Shown here in pieces: positions 46,498-54,362 of a stretch of 64,000 nucleotides of DNA (position 1 is its first letter; each line of letters starts with the position of its first letter). Origin of the DNA: Streptomyces sp. NBC_00250 (GTDB taxonomy: Bacteria > Actinomycetota > Actinomycetes > Streptomycetales > Streptomycetaceae); contig NZ_CP108088.1 of the NCBI RefSeq assembly GCF_036192275.1, positions 434,001-498,000 on the forward strand, given 5' to 3'. Both the position numbers and the translations under genes were made by a program. Below the pieces are notes generated by a model. It saw nothing but the letters and a program-made list of their open reading frames with translations. It was not told where the DNA came from and made no database searches.

Positions 46498-46522
46498 CGC
46501 GTGACGGCACGCGCGTCACGCG
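46498..46522. promoter_or_regulatory. Operator-like inverted repeat upstream of mfnB
   Basis: CGCGTGAC-N9-GTCACGCG is a perfect 8-bp inverted repeat 129 bases before the MfnB-like start. Two copies of GTGCACCGG (46525-46533 and 46536-46544) follow. Location fits a regulator site for the furan operon. The rest of 46369-46745 shows no gene. Confidence 0.5.
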
Positions 46523-46745
46523 ATGTGCACCGGGCGTGCACCGGCGGCCGCCGAACCCTGCCAACCGCCCCCGATGCGCACTTGTGCACTCCGGCGCCGC
46601 TGTCTGCCTCCTGCCGGTCACCAGGCACGAATGACCCCTCAGGTCGCACGCTCGCGAGCGCGCTCGCCAGGCACCCGGAGTCGGGCGTGTTCGCGGTTGA
46701 ACTGCCGCTAGCGATCAGGCTGTCCGCGGCGGCGGTAGTAGGGGG

Positions 46746-46897
46746 TCGATCGAACTGTCCGAGCAGCGCACGAGCCGGCTCGTCCCCGGCGCCACCTACG
46801 AGGAATTCGCGACGGCGGGCCCCGGACTGTTCATCACCCACGGGGACGAACTGAACGGCGACCTCCTGTCGTTCATCGAGGGCGAGCGCCGAGGCCC
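46746..46897 (+). pseudogene. Alpha/beta-hydrolase C-terminal remnant
   Basis: The plus strand reads SRLVPGATYEEFATAGPGLF then ITHGDELNGDLLSFIEGE, matching the last strand and helices of alpha/beta hydrolases (P-H-G-L-F-x-T-H), but the catalytic His position reads Pro-Gly. Upstream strands are missing and it runs into the opposite ArsR gene. Confidence 0.55.
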
Positions 46898-47875
46898 TCA
46901 CGCCCGGTCGAGCAGCGCGACACCGAGCTCGCTGGCGGTGTAGTGGACCTCACGCCGGTAGCGGTGGCTGGTCACCAGCCCGGCGTCGCGCAGCACGGCG
47001 AGGTGCTGCGAGACGGCGCCCAGGCTCAGCCCGGTCAGCTGGGCCAGTCCGGTCGTGGTGGAGGGTGAGCTCGTGTGGGCGAGCAGTCGCGACCGGCTGC
47101 GGCCGAGGAGGCGGGCCAGTCCGTCCTCGGCCGTGTCGCGCCGTTCCCACACGGTGGCGACCGCTCGCGACGGATAGACGACACACGGGATGGTCCCCGG
47201 TCGCCCGGCGAGCAGATGGCAGCGGGCCGCGAACACGCTCGGTGCCAGGGTGATGCCGCCGCCGTCCAGGTCGAGTCCCCTGGCGGGCAGGTCCGCCGAC
47301 ACGAGGCAGTCGCCGGACCAGCGCAGTGACGGATGGAGGTGCGCGAACACCTCCCGGATGCCGTCCTCGCCGAGCTGCCGGGTACGGTGCGCGAGGTCGG
47401 CCTCCAGTACCGAACGGATCCTCGGCCAGTACGGCTTCAGGCTCGCCTGCCACCAGGCGAGTACCGCATCGGCCAGTTCGGGCAGCACCCGCTCCGGGTC
47501 GTCGGCCAGCCTCCGTTCGAAGACGGAGAGCCGGGTGTGCCGGGCGACCGTCTCCAGCCCCGCGCGCACCCGCTCGGCCGGCAGCGTCGCCAGGACGGCG
47601 AGTTCCTCCTCGATCTCGGCCAGCGGGCAGCGCGGAGACGGAGTCAGGAAGTCGCGCACCACGCCGTCCCGGGGTGCCAGCGCGGCGAGCGCCGCCGCGT
47701 GTCCGGCGAGCGCGGGGTTCTTCTGCAGGGCCAACGCCTTTTTGATCCAGGGAAGATGGATGGCGTGGCGCCCGGGATCGGCCGTCGCCCGGAGACTGGC
47801 GACGGTTTCCCACAGCGGGGATATCGCGAACCTGAGGTTCGCCATGTCGTCGACCCCGAACCGCACCCTGCCCAT
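46898..47875 (-). CDS. ArsR-family regulator with N-terminal DUF5937-like domain
   Basis: A 325-residue protein from ATG 47875. The N-terminal 240 residues begin VRFGVDDMANLRFAISPLWE and match the long non-DNA-binding domain of actinobacterial ArsR proteins (WQASLKPYWPRIRSVLEADL, FAHLHPSLRWSGD). The winged HTH is C-terminal: LAQLTGLSLGAVSQHLAVL, then RDAGLVTSHRYRREVHYTAS. No metal-binding Cys pattern is seen, so it probably senses a small organic molecule. It is divergent from an MFS transporter gene by 88 bp and most likely represses it. Confidence 0.87.
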   Translation of the reverse strand: MGRVRFGVDDMANLRFAISPLWETVASLRATADPGRHAIHLPWIKKALALQKNPALAGHAAALAALAPRDGVVRDFLTPSPRCPLAEIEEELAVLATLPAERVRAGLETVARHTRLSVFERRLADDPERVLPELADAVLAWWQASLKPYWPRIRSVLEADLAHRTRQLGEDGIREVFAHLHPSLRWSGDCLVSADLPARGLDLDGGGITLAPSVFAARCHLLAGRPGTIPCVVYPSRAVATVWERRDTAEDGLARLLGRSRSRLLAHTSSPSTTTGLAQLTGLSLGAVSQHLAVLRDAGLVTSHRYRREVHYTASELGVALLDRA

Positions 47876-47963
47876 ACCGCTGCCCCCGGCCCTCATCACG
47901 GCGATGTTTTCGCCCAGACTAAAACAATGGCTACGTCTCCCCGGGGGTGGTGGTGTTCAAGCC

Positions 47964-49268
47964 ATGACGATCTCTCCCACCACCCCTGCCGGCGGCACCG
48001 GCGAACAGAGCGACGAGGGCGGCCCCGAAGCCGCCGCCGCCCGTCCCGGACTCCTGCGGATCGCGGACTTCCGCCGTCTGTGGATCGGCGACACCGTGAG
48101 CCAGGCGGGCACGGCCGTCACCCTGCTCGCGCTCCCGCTCGTGGCGATCGGCACGCTCGGCGCCTCGCCCTTCGAGGCGGGCCTGCTCGTCGCATGTGAG
48201 TACCTGGGGTTCCTGCTCCTCGGTCTGCCCGCAGGCGCCTGGGTGGATCGGATGCGCCGTCTCCGCGTCATGATCACGGGCGATCTCGGTCGTGCCGTCC
48301 TGCTCGCCTCCGTGCCCGCCGCGGCTCTGCTGGACGTCCTGACGCTTCCTCAGCTGTACGTCGTGGCCTTCGGGGTGTCCGTCTGTACGGCGTTCTTCGA
48401 CATCGCCTACCAGAGCCATCTCCCCCAACTGGTCGACGAGGACCGCTTGGTGGAGGCCAACGTCGCTCTGGAGGCGACTCGCACCATCACCGCGGCCGGC
48501 GGCCCCGGAGCCGGCGGCGCGCTGGTCGGTGCGCTGACCGCGCCCGTGGCGATCGTCGTCGACGCCGTCAGCTTCGTCGTCTCCGCCGCATTCCTGGCAC
48601 GTATCCGCGGTGGCCGTGCCGATGCCGCACCCGAGTCCCGCCCCGGAGTCCGTCTGAGAGGTGAGATCGCCGAAGGGCTGCGCTTCGTCTTCGGCCACCC
48701 GCTGCTGCGCGCACTCACCCTCACCTCCGCGATCTCCAATCTGTGCGGAACGATCGGCGCTTCCATGCTGCTGGTGCTGCTCGCGGGCGAGTTGGGCCTG
48801 TCACCGTTCCTGTGTGGCCTGGTGTTCACGGCAGAGGCCCTCGGCGGCTTCCTCGGAAGTCTGCTCACCCTGCGGATCGCCGGACGGTTCGGTCAGGAGC
48901 GGGCGATGGCCGCGTCCGTGATCACCAGTGGTCTGCTGTGGCTGCTGGCTCTCCCCTTCTTCCAGGCCGACTGGCGCTTCGCGGTCGCCGTCGCCCTCCA
49001 GGGTCTGGGCTGGACGGCTTTCATGACCTTCAAGGTCACTTCGGTCGCCCTGCGCCAACGGCTCTGCCCGCCACCGCTTCTCGGACGCATGACAGCGACG
49101 TTTCGCTTCGTGGTGTGGGGGTCCATGCCCGTGGGCGCACTCCTCGGAGGTCTCCTGGGACAGCACTTGGGCGCGCGCTCGGCTCTGTGGGCCGGGGCCC
49201 TGGGTGAACTCCTCGCCGTACTTCCCCTGCTTCTCTCGCTCCGCGGCCCACGCGAGCATGCGGAGTGA
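47964..49268 (+). CDS. MFS transporter (drug-efflux type)
   Basis: A 434-residue membrane protein from ATG 47964. The family start is RIADFRRLWIGDTVSQAGTA, with loop-2 motif GAWVDRMRRLRVMI and 12 predicted helices. It is close to the MFS_3-type (enterobactin/macrolide exporter-like) group with VALEATRTITAAGGPGAGGA. Control by the divergent ArsR is likely. The cargo cannot be told from the sequence; the nearby furan cassette is one possible source. Confidence 0.88.
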   Translation: MTISPTTPAGGTGEQSDEGGPEAAAARPGLLRIADFRRLWIGDTVSQAGTAVTLLALPLVAIGTLGASPFEAGLLVACEYLGFLLLGLPAGAWVDRMRRLRVMITGDLGRAVLLASVPAAALLDVLTLPQLYVVAFGVSVCTAFFDIAYQSHLPQLVDEDRLVEANVALEATRTITAAGGPGAGGALVGALTAPVAIVVDAVSFVVSAAFLARIRGGRADAAPESRPGVRLRGEIAEGLRFVFGHPLLRALTLTSAISNLCGTIGASMLLVLLAGELGLSPFLCGLVFTAEALGGFLGSLLTLRIAGRFGQERAMAASVITSGLLWLLALPFFQADWRFAVAVALQGLGWTAFMTFKVTSVALRQRLCPPPLLGRMTATFRFVVWGSMPVGALLGGLLGQHLGARSALWAGALGELLAVLPLLLSLRGPREHAE

Positions 49269-49441
49269 CCCCGGCGCCCCGCCACGGCCACGGCCTCGTT
49301 GTAGTTCGCGGCACCACTCGCCGCGCGTCGCGTCGCGTCCCGCGGTGACGGCCCTCGCCCGCGTGCCGCGCGGCCCGGTCGCCTCCTCATCGGCGTCTGG
49401 ACCCGCGCACCGGGCCGTACCGCCGACGGGCCTCGCGGCCC

Positions 49442-50356
49442 TCACCGACGCGACGGTCCGCCGGGCCGCGCACGCGGGAGAGTGACCGCGTCCGGCGTAG
49501 GCGGAGCCATCACCCAACGGATCCCCACGGTCGCCATCCGCCCTCCCACTCGCGCGGCCGCCCTCACCGGCCAGGGGAGCGAGGGAAGACCCAGCTGACC
49601 ACGCGCCCACGACGGCAGCAGTTCCACCGCACCCGCCGCGAGCAGCGCGTAGGGTACCCGGGCCTGCCAGGGGATCGGGGGGCTCAACAGCAAGAAACGG
49701 GCGGTCTCCCGGGCTTCGCGGGTCCCGTCGAGCTCGCCTCGGTACGCCTCCATCCGCCGCGCCAGCTCGGCCAGGCTCCGGGGCGGGCGCTCCACGCCCA
49801 GCTCCTCCGCGATCCGGGCCGTGTCCGCCACATAGTCGTCGTAGCCCGCGAGGGCGAGCGGGGACGTCCCGTAACGCCGGTGAGCCCGCAGAAAACTGTC
49901 GACCTCGGCCACGTGCACCCAGCCCAGCAGATGCGGATCGGAGGCGTGGTACTCCCGCCCGTCGGGCGTCGTGCCCCGCACCCGCTCGTGGACCCCACGG
50001 ACGCGCTCCACCGCACGCCGTGCGTCATCGGCCGTACCGAACGTCGTGACCGCCAGAAACGTACTGGTCCGCTGCAGCCTGCCCCACGGGTCGCCCCGGA
50101 ACCCCGAATGCGCCGTCACGGCCGCCATGGCCAGCGGGTGCAGCGACTGCAGCAGCAGCGCCGCCAGCCCCCCGGTGAACATCGCGGCGTCGCCGTGGAC
50201 CGCGCGGATCGGACGGTCGGGGCCGAACCACCGGGGTCCGGGCGTCTCGTGGATACGGGCGCGCGTCATCTCGCCCGAAGGACCGGCGACGCGCCGGAAG
50301 AGCTCGCTGCCGAGCCGTTCCCTCAAGTCGTCCACGGTGGGAGGCGGCCATCCCAT
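49442..50356 (-). CDS. MpaB-like (DUF2236) oxygenase family protein
   Basis: A 304-residue protein from ATG 50356. It has the latex-clearing-protein/MpaB family pattern: VAGPSGEMTRARIHETPGPR, AMFTGGLAALLLQSLHPLAM (with the heme-region HPLAMAAVTAHSGFRGDPWG), and DPHLLGWVHVAEVDSFLRAH with the second conserved His. Family members bind heme b and cleave polyisoprene or oxidise lipophilic substrates. An intact core and typical length suggest activity. It stands alone on the minus strand. Confidence 0.87.
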   Translation of the reverse strand: MGWPPPTVDDLRERLGSELFRRVAGPSGEMTRARIHETPGPRWFGPDRPIRAVHGDAAMFTGGLAALLLQSLHPLAMAAVTAHSGFRGDPWGRLQRTSTFLAVTTFGTADDARRAVERVRGVHERVRGTTPDGREYHASDPHLLGWVHVAEVDSFLRAHRRYGTSPLALAGYDDYVADTARIAEELGVERPPRSLAELARRMEAYRGELDGTREARETARFLLLSPPIPWQARVPYALLAAGAVELLPSWARGQLGLPSLPWPVRAAARVGGRMATVGIRWVMAPPTPDAVTLPRARPGGPSRR

Positions 50357-50517
50357 GCGGCCAGTATGCGCCCACGCCCTTGGGACGCGCCGGGCAGCAC
50401 GACCAGCACCGCTACAGGAAGTCAGCGACCGTGAACAATCCGCGTCACGCGAAGCGATCACGCGGCGTGCCGAAATTCCATGTCGGCTCCGACGCCCGCG
50501 CACGTAGCCTCGACGAC

Positions 50518-51522
50518 GTGCTCCAACTCGTCCTTGCCGCATCCGTGTTCACCGTGGCCACCGCCGTGTACGCGGCCATCGGCCTCCGGTGGCGACGCCG
50601 TGCCCGGATCCGGCGCGAGATCCTCGGGGTGGTCGGCGCCCTCGACCTCGAGCCGTACCACGCCGCCGCGACGGAGTCGCGGGCGACCGAGGCGGCCGCC
50701 GCCGAGCTGCTGCTCGGCGGGTACCTCGACATCGACGGGGAAGGGGCGGCGCTCCTGGCCGAGGCGGGCCGCGACCCCGGCCGGACGCCCGTCCATCCGC
50801 TGCCCGCCGCCCTGCTCGACGCCGTGCGTCGGCACGATCCCGAGCCGGTGTCGATCGGCTGGATCGACTGGCACGACGAGGAGTACCGGGCACGACGCAG
50901 CGCGTACCGCAGCGAGCGGGACGCCCTGCTGCCCGATATTCCGCGCATGCCGGACGGCGACGGGCGGAAGCTGTTGGCCTGCTGCGCCTGCACGGGCGTC
51001 ACCCTGCTGCTGAGTTTCTGGACCGTGGCGGCCGTGCTGCTGGTGATGGCGCGCCCGCACGGTGTCCTGGAATGGGCGGCCGCCGCGGCCGCCGCCGCGG
51101 GCCTGGCGGCGCTCTGGTTCGCCGACGATGCCCACCAGGCGGTCCTTACCCGCACGGCCTGCGAAGACCCGCTGGGGGACCGGATCGGCGCAGAGCCGCC
51201 GCATCCGTCCCTCGCGGCGCTGGACCAGCAGCAGCGGTTCCACGTCCTCAGGAGCATCGGAGACCACACCAGGTGGCGGGGCACCGACCAGGGACTCGAC
51301 GAGGACGGTGCCGAGGACGAGGACGACGACTGGATGGACGACGACTGGTGGGCGGACGCGTACCACTACCGGGCCACCGACCACGAGAAGAAGCCCGACG
51401 ACAAGGACGCGCCCGATGACGAACCCGACGACGACGCCCGATGCACGCGCCCTGGGGCTTGTCCGTCCGATCGGGTGCCTGCCTCGTGCCCTGGTCGTTG
51501 CTCCGGGCACGGGGTCGGGTGA
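50518..51522 (+). CDS. TIGR04222-like membrane protein with acidic tail
   Basis: A 334-residue protein from GTG 50518. A TAGCCT hexamer seven bases upstream looks like a -10 element, so the transcript may be leaderless; GTG 50467 is a longer alternative. One membrane helix near the N terminus (LVLAASVFTVATAVYAAIG), then a cytoplasmic domain (AAAAELLLGGYLDIDGEGAA, HPLPAALLDAVRRHDPEP) resembling TIGR04222 proteins, then two helices (VTLLLSFWTVAAVLLVMA, LEWAAAAAAAAGLAALWFA). The end carries a strongly acidic stretch (DEDGAEDEDDDWMDDDWW). Function unknown. Confidence 0.7.
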   Translation: MLQLVLAASVFTVATAVYAAIGLRWRRRARIRREILGVVGALDLEPYHAAATESRATEAAAAELLLGGYLDIDGEGAALLAEAGRDPGRTPVHPLPAALLDAVRRHDPEPVSIGWIDWHDEEYRARRSAYRSERDALLPDIPRMPDGDGRKLLACCACTGVTLLLSFWTVAAVLLVMARPHGVLEWAAAAAAAAGLAALWFADDAHQAVLTRTACEDPLGDRIGAEPPHPSLAALDQQQRFHVLRSIGDHTRWRGTDQGLDEDGAEDEDDDWMDDDWWADAYHYRATDHEKKPDDKDAPDDEPDDDARCTRPGACPSDRVPASCPGRCSGHGVG

Positions 51523-51789
51523 TCTCGCCGGAGACCGAGGGCGACATCCTGGGGCCGCTGCTCCCACAGCACAACGGGCTACGGCAGCCGCCAGGTCCAC
51601 GGCCACCCTGGTGATCCGAAACTCGCGGTGCGCGAGAGCAGCCGACCGCGCCACGAGGACGTCTTCAGCAACGAGGCGGCGGAAGCGACCCAGGACGCAC
51701 CAGGGGCCGAGCCGCTCGGCGATGGTTCGCCGGCCGGCCCGGCCCCGGAGCCTCACGCGCCTAAGATCACCGGGACGGGCGACGGCGGA

Positions 51790-51980
51790 CGAGACACGGG
51801 AGAGGCGGCGGACATGGCGGACGAGCGCGTGTACCTGGTGACCGGGGGCGGGACAGGGATCGGGGCGGCGACCGCGCTTTCGTTGGCCCGGGCGGGACAC
51901 AAGGTGGCGGTGTCCGGGCGCCGTCCCGAGCCGCTGCGGCTGGTCGCCGAGGAGACCGGCGCCCTGCCCGTACCGTCGGA
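51790..51980 (+). repeat. Duplicated segment, copy B (parent of 25510-25700)
   Basis: The 5' end and first 55 codons of the intact SDR gene, 98% identical to copy A 26280 bp upstream. This copy extends into the complete gene and its promoter-like TAAGAT (51762-51767), so it is the parent. Confidence 0.9.
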
Positions 51981-52632
51981 CATCGGCGACCCCGCCGCGG
52001 TGGCCTCGCTCGTCGAGACGGTGGTCGGCACGTACGGACGGCTCGACGGTCTCGTGCTCAACGCCGGCATCGGGCGGGGCGGCGGGGTGGGAGAGGTGAC
52101 CCCGGAGGACTGGGACGAAGTCATGCGGACCAACCTCACCGGTCCCTTCCTGCTGCTGCGCGCCGCGCTCCCCCACCTGCTCGACGCCCGAGGCGCGGTG
52201 GTCGCGGTGGCCTCCGTGTCCGCCCTGCGCAACGGCGTCGGGAACGCCGCCTACGCCACCTCCAAAGCGGCGCTGCTCCAGCTGTGCCGCTCGCTCACGG
52301 TCGACTACGGGAGCGCGGGGTTGCGCGCCAACACCGTGTGCCCTAGCTGGGTGCGTACCGATATGGCCGACCGCCGAATGAGCCGGTTCGCCGACGAGGC
52401 GGGCCTGGGCGGGGACGGTCTGGAAGCGGCGTACGAAGAGGTGACCCGGGTCCTGCCCGCCGGGCGGCCCGGTGAGCCGCAAGAGGTCGCGGAGGCCATC
52501 GCCTGGCTGCTGTCGCCCGCCGCCTCGTTCGTGAACGGTGCGGTGCTCACCGTCGACGGCGGCGCGACCGTACTCGACCCCGGCACCCTTGCCTTCGACT
52601 TCCGGCTGGAGCCACGCTCCCCGCGGGCCTGA
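51814..52632 (+). CDS. Short-chain dehydrogenase/reductase
   Basis: A 272-residue classical SDR from ATG 51814. NAD(P) loop TGGGTGIGAA, NAG strand LVLNAGIGRG, catalytic Ser in VAVASVSALRNG, Tyr and Lys in AAYATSKAALLQ, and C-terminal VNGAVLTVDGGATV. All catalytic residues are present. It reduces or oxidises an unknown carbonyl or alcohol. A truncated copy lies at 25.5 kb. A TAAGAT -10-like hexamer sits 46 bases before the start. No enzymes beside it indicate a pathway. Confidence 0.92.
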   Translation: MADERVYLVTGGGTGIGAATALSLARAGHKVAVSGRRPEPLRLVAEETGALPVPSDIGDPAAVASLVETVVGTYGRLDGLVLNAGIGRGGGVGEVTPEDWDEVMRTNLTGPFLLLRAALPHLLDARGAVVAVASVSALRNGVGNAAYATSKAALLQLCRSLTVDYGSAGLRANTVCPSWVRTDMADRRMSRFADEAGLGGDGLEAAYEEVTRVLPAGRPGEPQEVAEAIAWLLSPAASFVNGAVLTVDGGATVLDPGTLAFDFRLEPRSPRA

Positions 52633-53059
52633 CCGACAGTTGCGGCCGAGGTGACCGGTCACGTTCATCCGACCGGCCACCCCGCACGGTCGGGGGGGGC
52701 GGTCGCGGTCATCCCGCACGGTCGGGACGACCGGCGGCGCGCCGCTGGTGGCCGGCGAGCCAAAAAAGACCGTCCTGCCCGCCGGCCCTAAGACACCCAG
52801 ATCACGCCTCCGCGCGCCCCGCACGGACGTTTGTCGAGCGCCCTCCCGGTCGCGTCCGTGTCGCGGAGCAGGTCGAACGCCGTCTGCGCCGTCCGCTCCC
52901 CCGACGGAGGTGCCGTGGACCGGCCTTGCGAAGGCTTGCCCTCATCCGCGGGCGCGGCTCCCTCAGGCCCGCATCCCGTCAGCGGCACCGACGTCGGGCA
53001 CAGTCCAGTCAGTCGTCCCCTGCTGTCCACACCGATGCCCCGGATGCTTCGCTCCCTTC
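52633..53059. other. Region without a confirmed gene; possible 80-codon frame
   Basis: Two direct copies of CCCGCACGGTCGGG (52681-52694 and 52713-52726) follow the SDR gene. On the minus strand 52788-53030 is open from a GTG and gets better codon bias toward its end (TAQTAFDLLRDTDATGRALD), but no family or ribosome-binding site was recognised. Confidence 0.35.
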
Positions 53060-53680
53060 TCACGGCTGGGACCTGATCACCGCGACGCAGCACAGCGCAG
53101 CGAGCGCCAAACTCGCCGCCGCCGGTCCCGCGAGGGCCTCGGCTGCGGTGGCGGGAAGGATTCGGTCGGTCGGGGGGACGGCGTCCTCCGGGTCGAAGAC
53201 CATCGTGAGGTGCCGGCCCGGGTGGGCGTCGGCGCCGCAGGTGCGCCAGGCTTCGGTCGGGACCGGGGTGCCGTCGGGGAGACCTACCGAGCACTAGTTC
53301 TTGACGTAGTTCCGTCCTTCGTAGCGGTGGGCGTGGACTTCGGTCACTACGACGACGCGGCTCTCGCCGCGCGCCGCCAGGACGGCCTGAGCGGTCTGGC
53401 CCGGTATCCACCAGGCGAGGGCCCCGCCGAGCAGGGCGACCGCGGCGACCAGGGCACGTCCCGCGTTCGTCGAGAAGAGATGGCCGGCGGAGGCCAGGGC
53501 CACGACGGCTCCGACCACCGTGCCGATCGTGTCGAAGCCGGTCAGCACACCCGTCACCGCGGAACCCGCGACCAGACCGGCCGTAGCGACGCCCACGACG
53601 ACGCCCTCCACCACCAGCCGGGTAGGCGGTCGTCCGGAGAAGTTCGCCGGGCCCCACAGGAACGCCCCGTCGTAGGACAT
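53060..53680 (-). pseudogene. Membrane protein gene interrupted by an amber stop
   Basis: From ATG 53680 (GGAG upstream) the minus strand encodes 128 residues with two membrane helices (VGVATAGLVAGSAVTGVL, LVAAVALLGGALAWWIPG) and VVVVTEVHAHRYEGRNYVKN, then a TAG at 53294-53296. The frame continues for 77 more codons with typical codon bias (CSVGLPDGTPVPTEAWRTCG, HPGRHLTMVFDPEDAVPPTD) into a final helix (AASLALAALCCVAVI) and TGA 53060. The fold is coherent only if the two parts are one protein, so a nonsense mutation or a sequencing error is the simplest reading. Family unknown. Confidence 0.7.
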
Positions 53681-53741
53681 GCTGCTCCATTCGTCGTTCA
53701 GGACTGTGCGGATGGGGTGCCGCCCGGGGAGCGGGTGCCGT

Positions 53742-54275
53742 TCATGCCCCCACCCGCCCCCGGGCGGCTGGAATCATGTCACCATCCGCTCCCCCGTAGA
53801 CATGGGTCACGCCGCCGACGAAGTTCTCCCACACCTCCCGCTCGTCGTAGCTGATCAGGGCCTCGTTGCCCTCGGCGTCCTTGGTGGCGACGGGGAGCGA
53901 GTCCTTGTCGTACGTGCGGGAGGTGCTCTTGCCGAGAGCGTCGGTGGCCTGGGTGACCTGGCCGCGCTCGTCGTAGGTGTACGACGTGGTGTTGCCCAGC
54001 GCGTCCGTGGTCTTCGCCGGGTATCCGGTCGTCCCCAACTCGCTGTTGGTGGTGGGGTTGCCGTTGACGTCCGTCACCTTGGTGAGCAGACCGTGCGCGG
54101 GTAGTCGGTCTTCGGGTCGTAGCAGTACGCGGTCGTGGCGCCGTTGGCCTCTTCGAGGGAGGTGATGTTGTTGTCGGCGTTCCAGGTCAGGGTCGTCGTC
54201 TGCGCCTTGGCGTCAGTGGTCCGCAGCGGACGGCCGAAGTCGTCGGTCTGCGCCGCCAGGACGTCGCTGCCTTCG
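53742..54275 (-). pseudogene. RHS-repeat protein remnant
   Basis: The minus strand reads, from about 54275: DDFGRPLRTTDAKAQTTTLT, WNADNNITSLEEANGA, TTAYCYDPKTDYP, then after a frameshift near 54085 TDALGNTTSYTYDERGQVTQ, ATDALGKSTSRTYDKD and ISYDERE. These are YD/RHS repeats from the middle of a large RHS protein. Neither start nor core domain nor toxin tip is present. It is related in type, not clearly in sequence, to the RHS gene at the start of the window. Confidence 0.75.
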
Positions 54276-54362
54276 TGAAGACAGCGTTCCCTCGCACCCG
54301 TCCCGACCTTGCCTGGGCACCACGCACTCCAAGATCCTTACCCTGTCCGGGCCGGCCCCCGG

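Noticed and set aside
47190..47963. Long N-terminal extension of the MFS gene
   Set aside because: The extension lies entirely inside the opposite ArsR gene; ATG 47964 begins the recognisable family N terminus.
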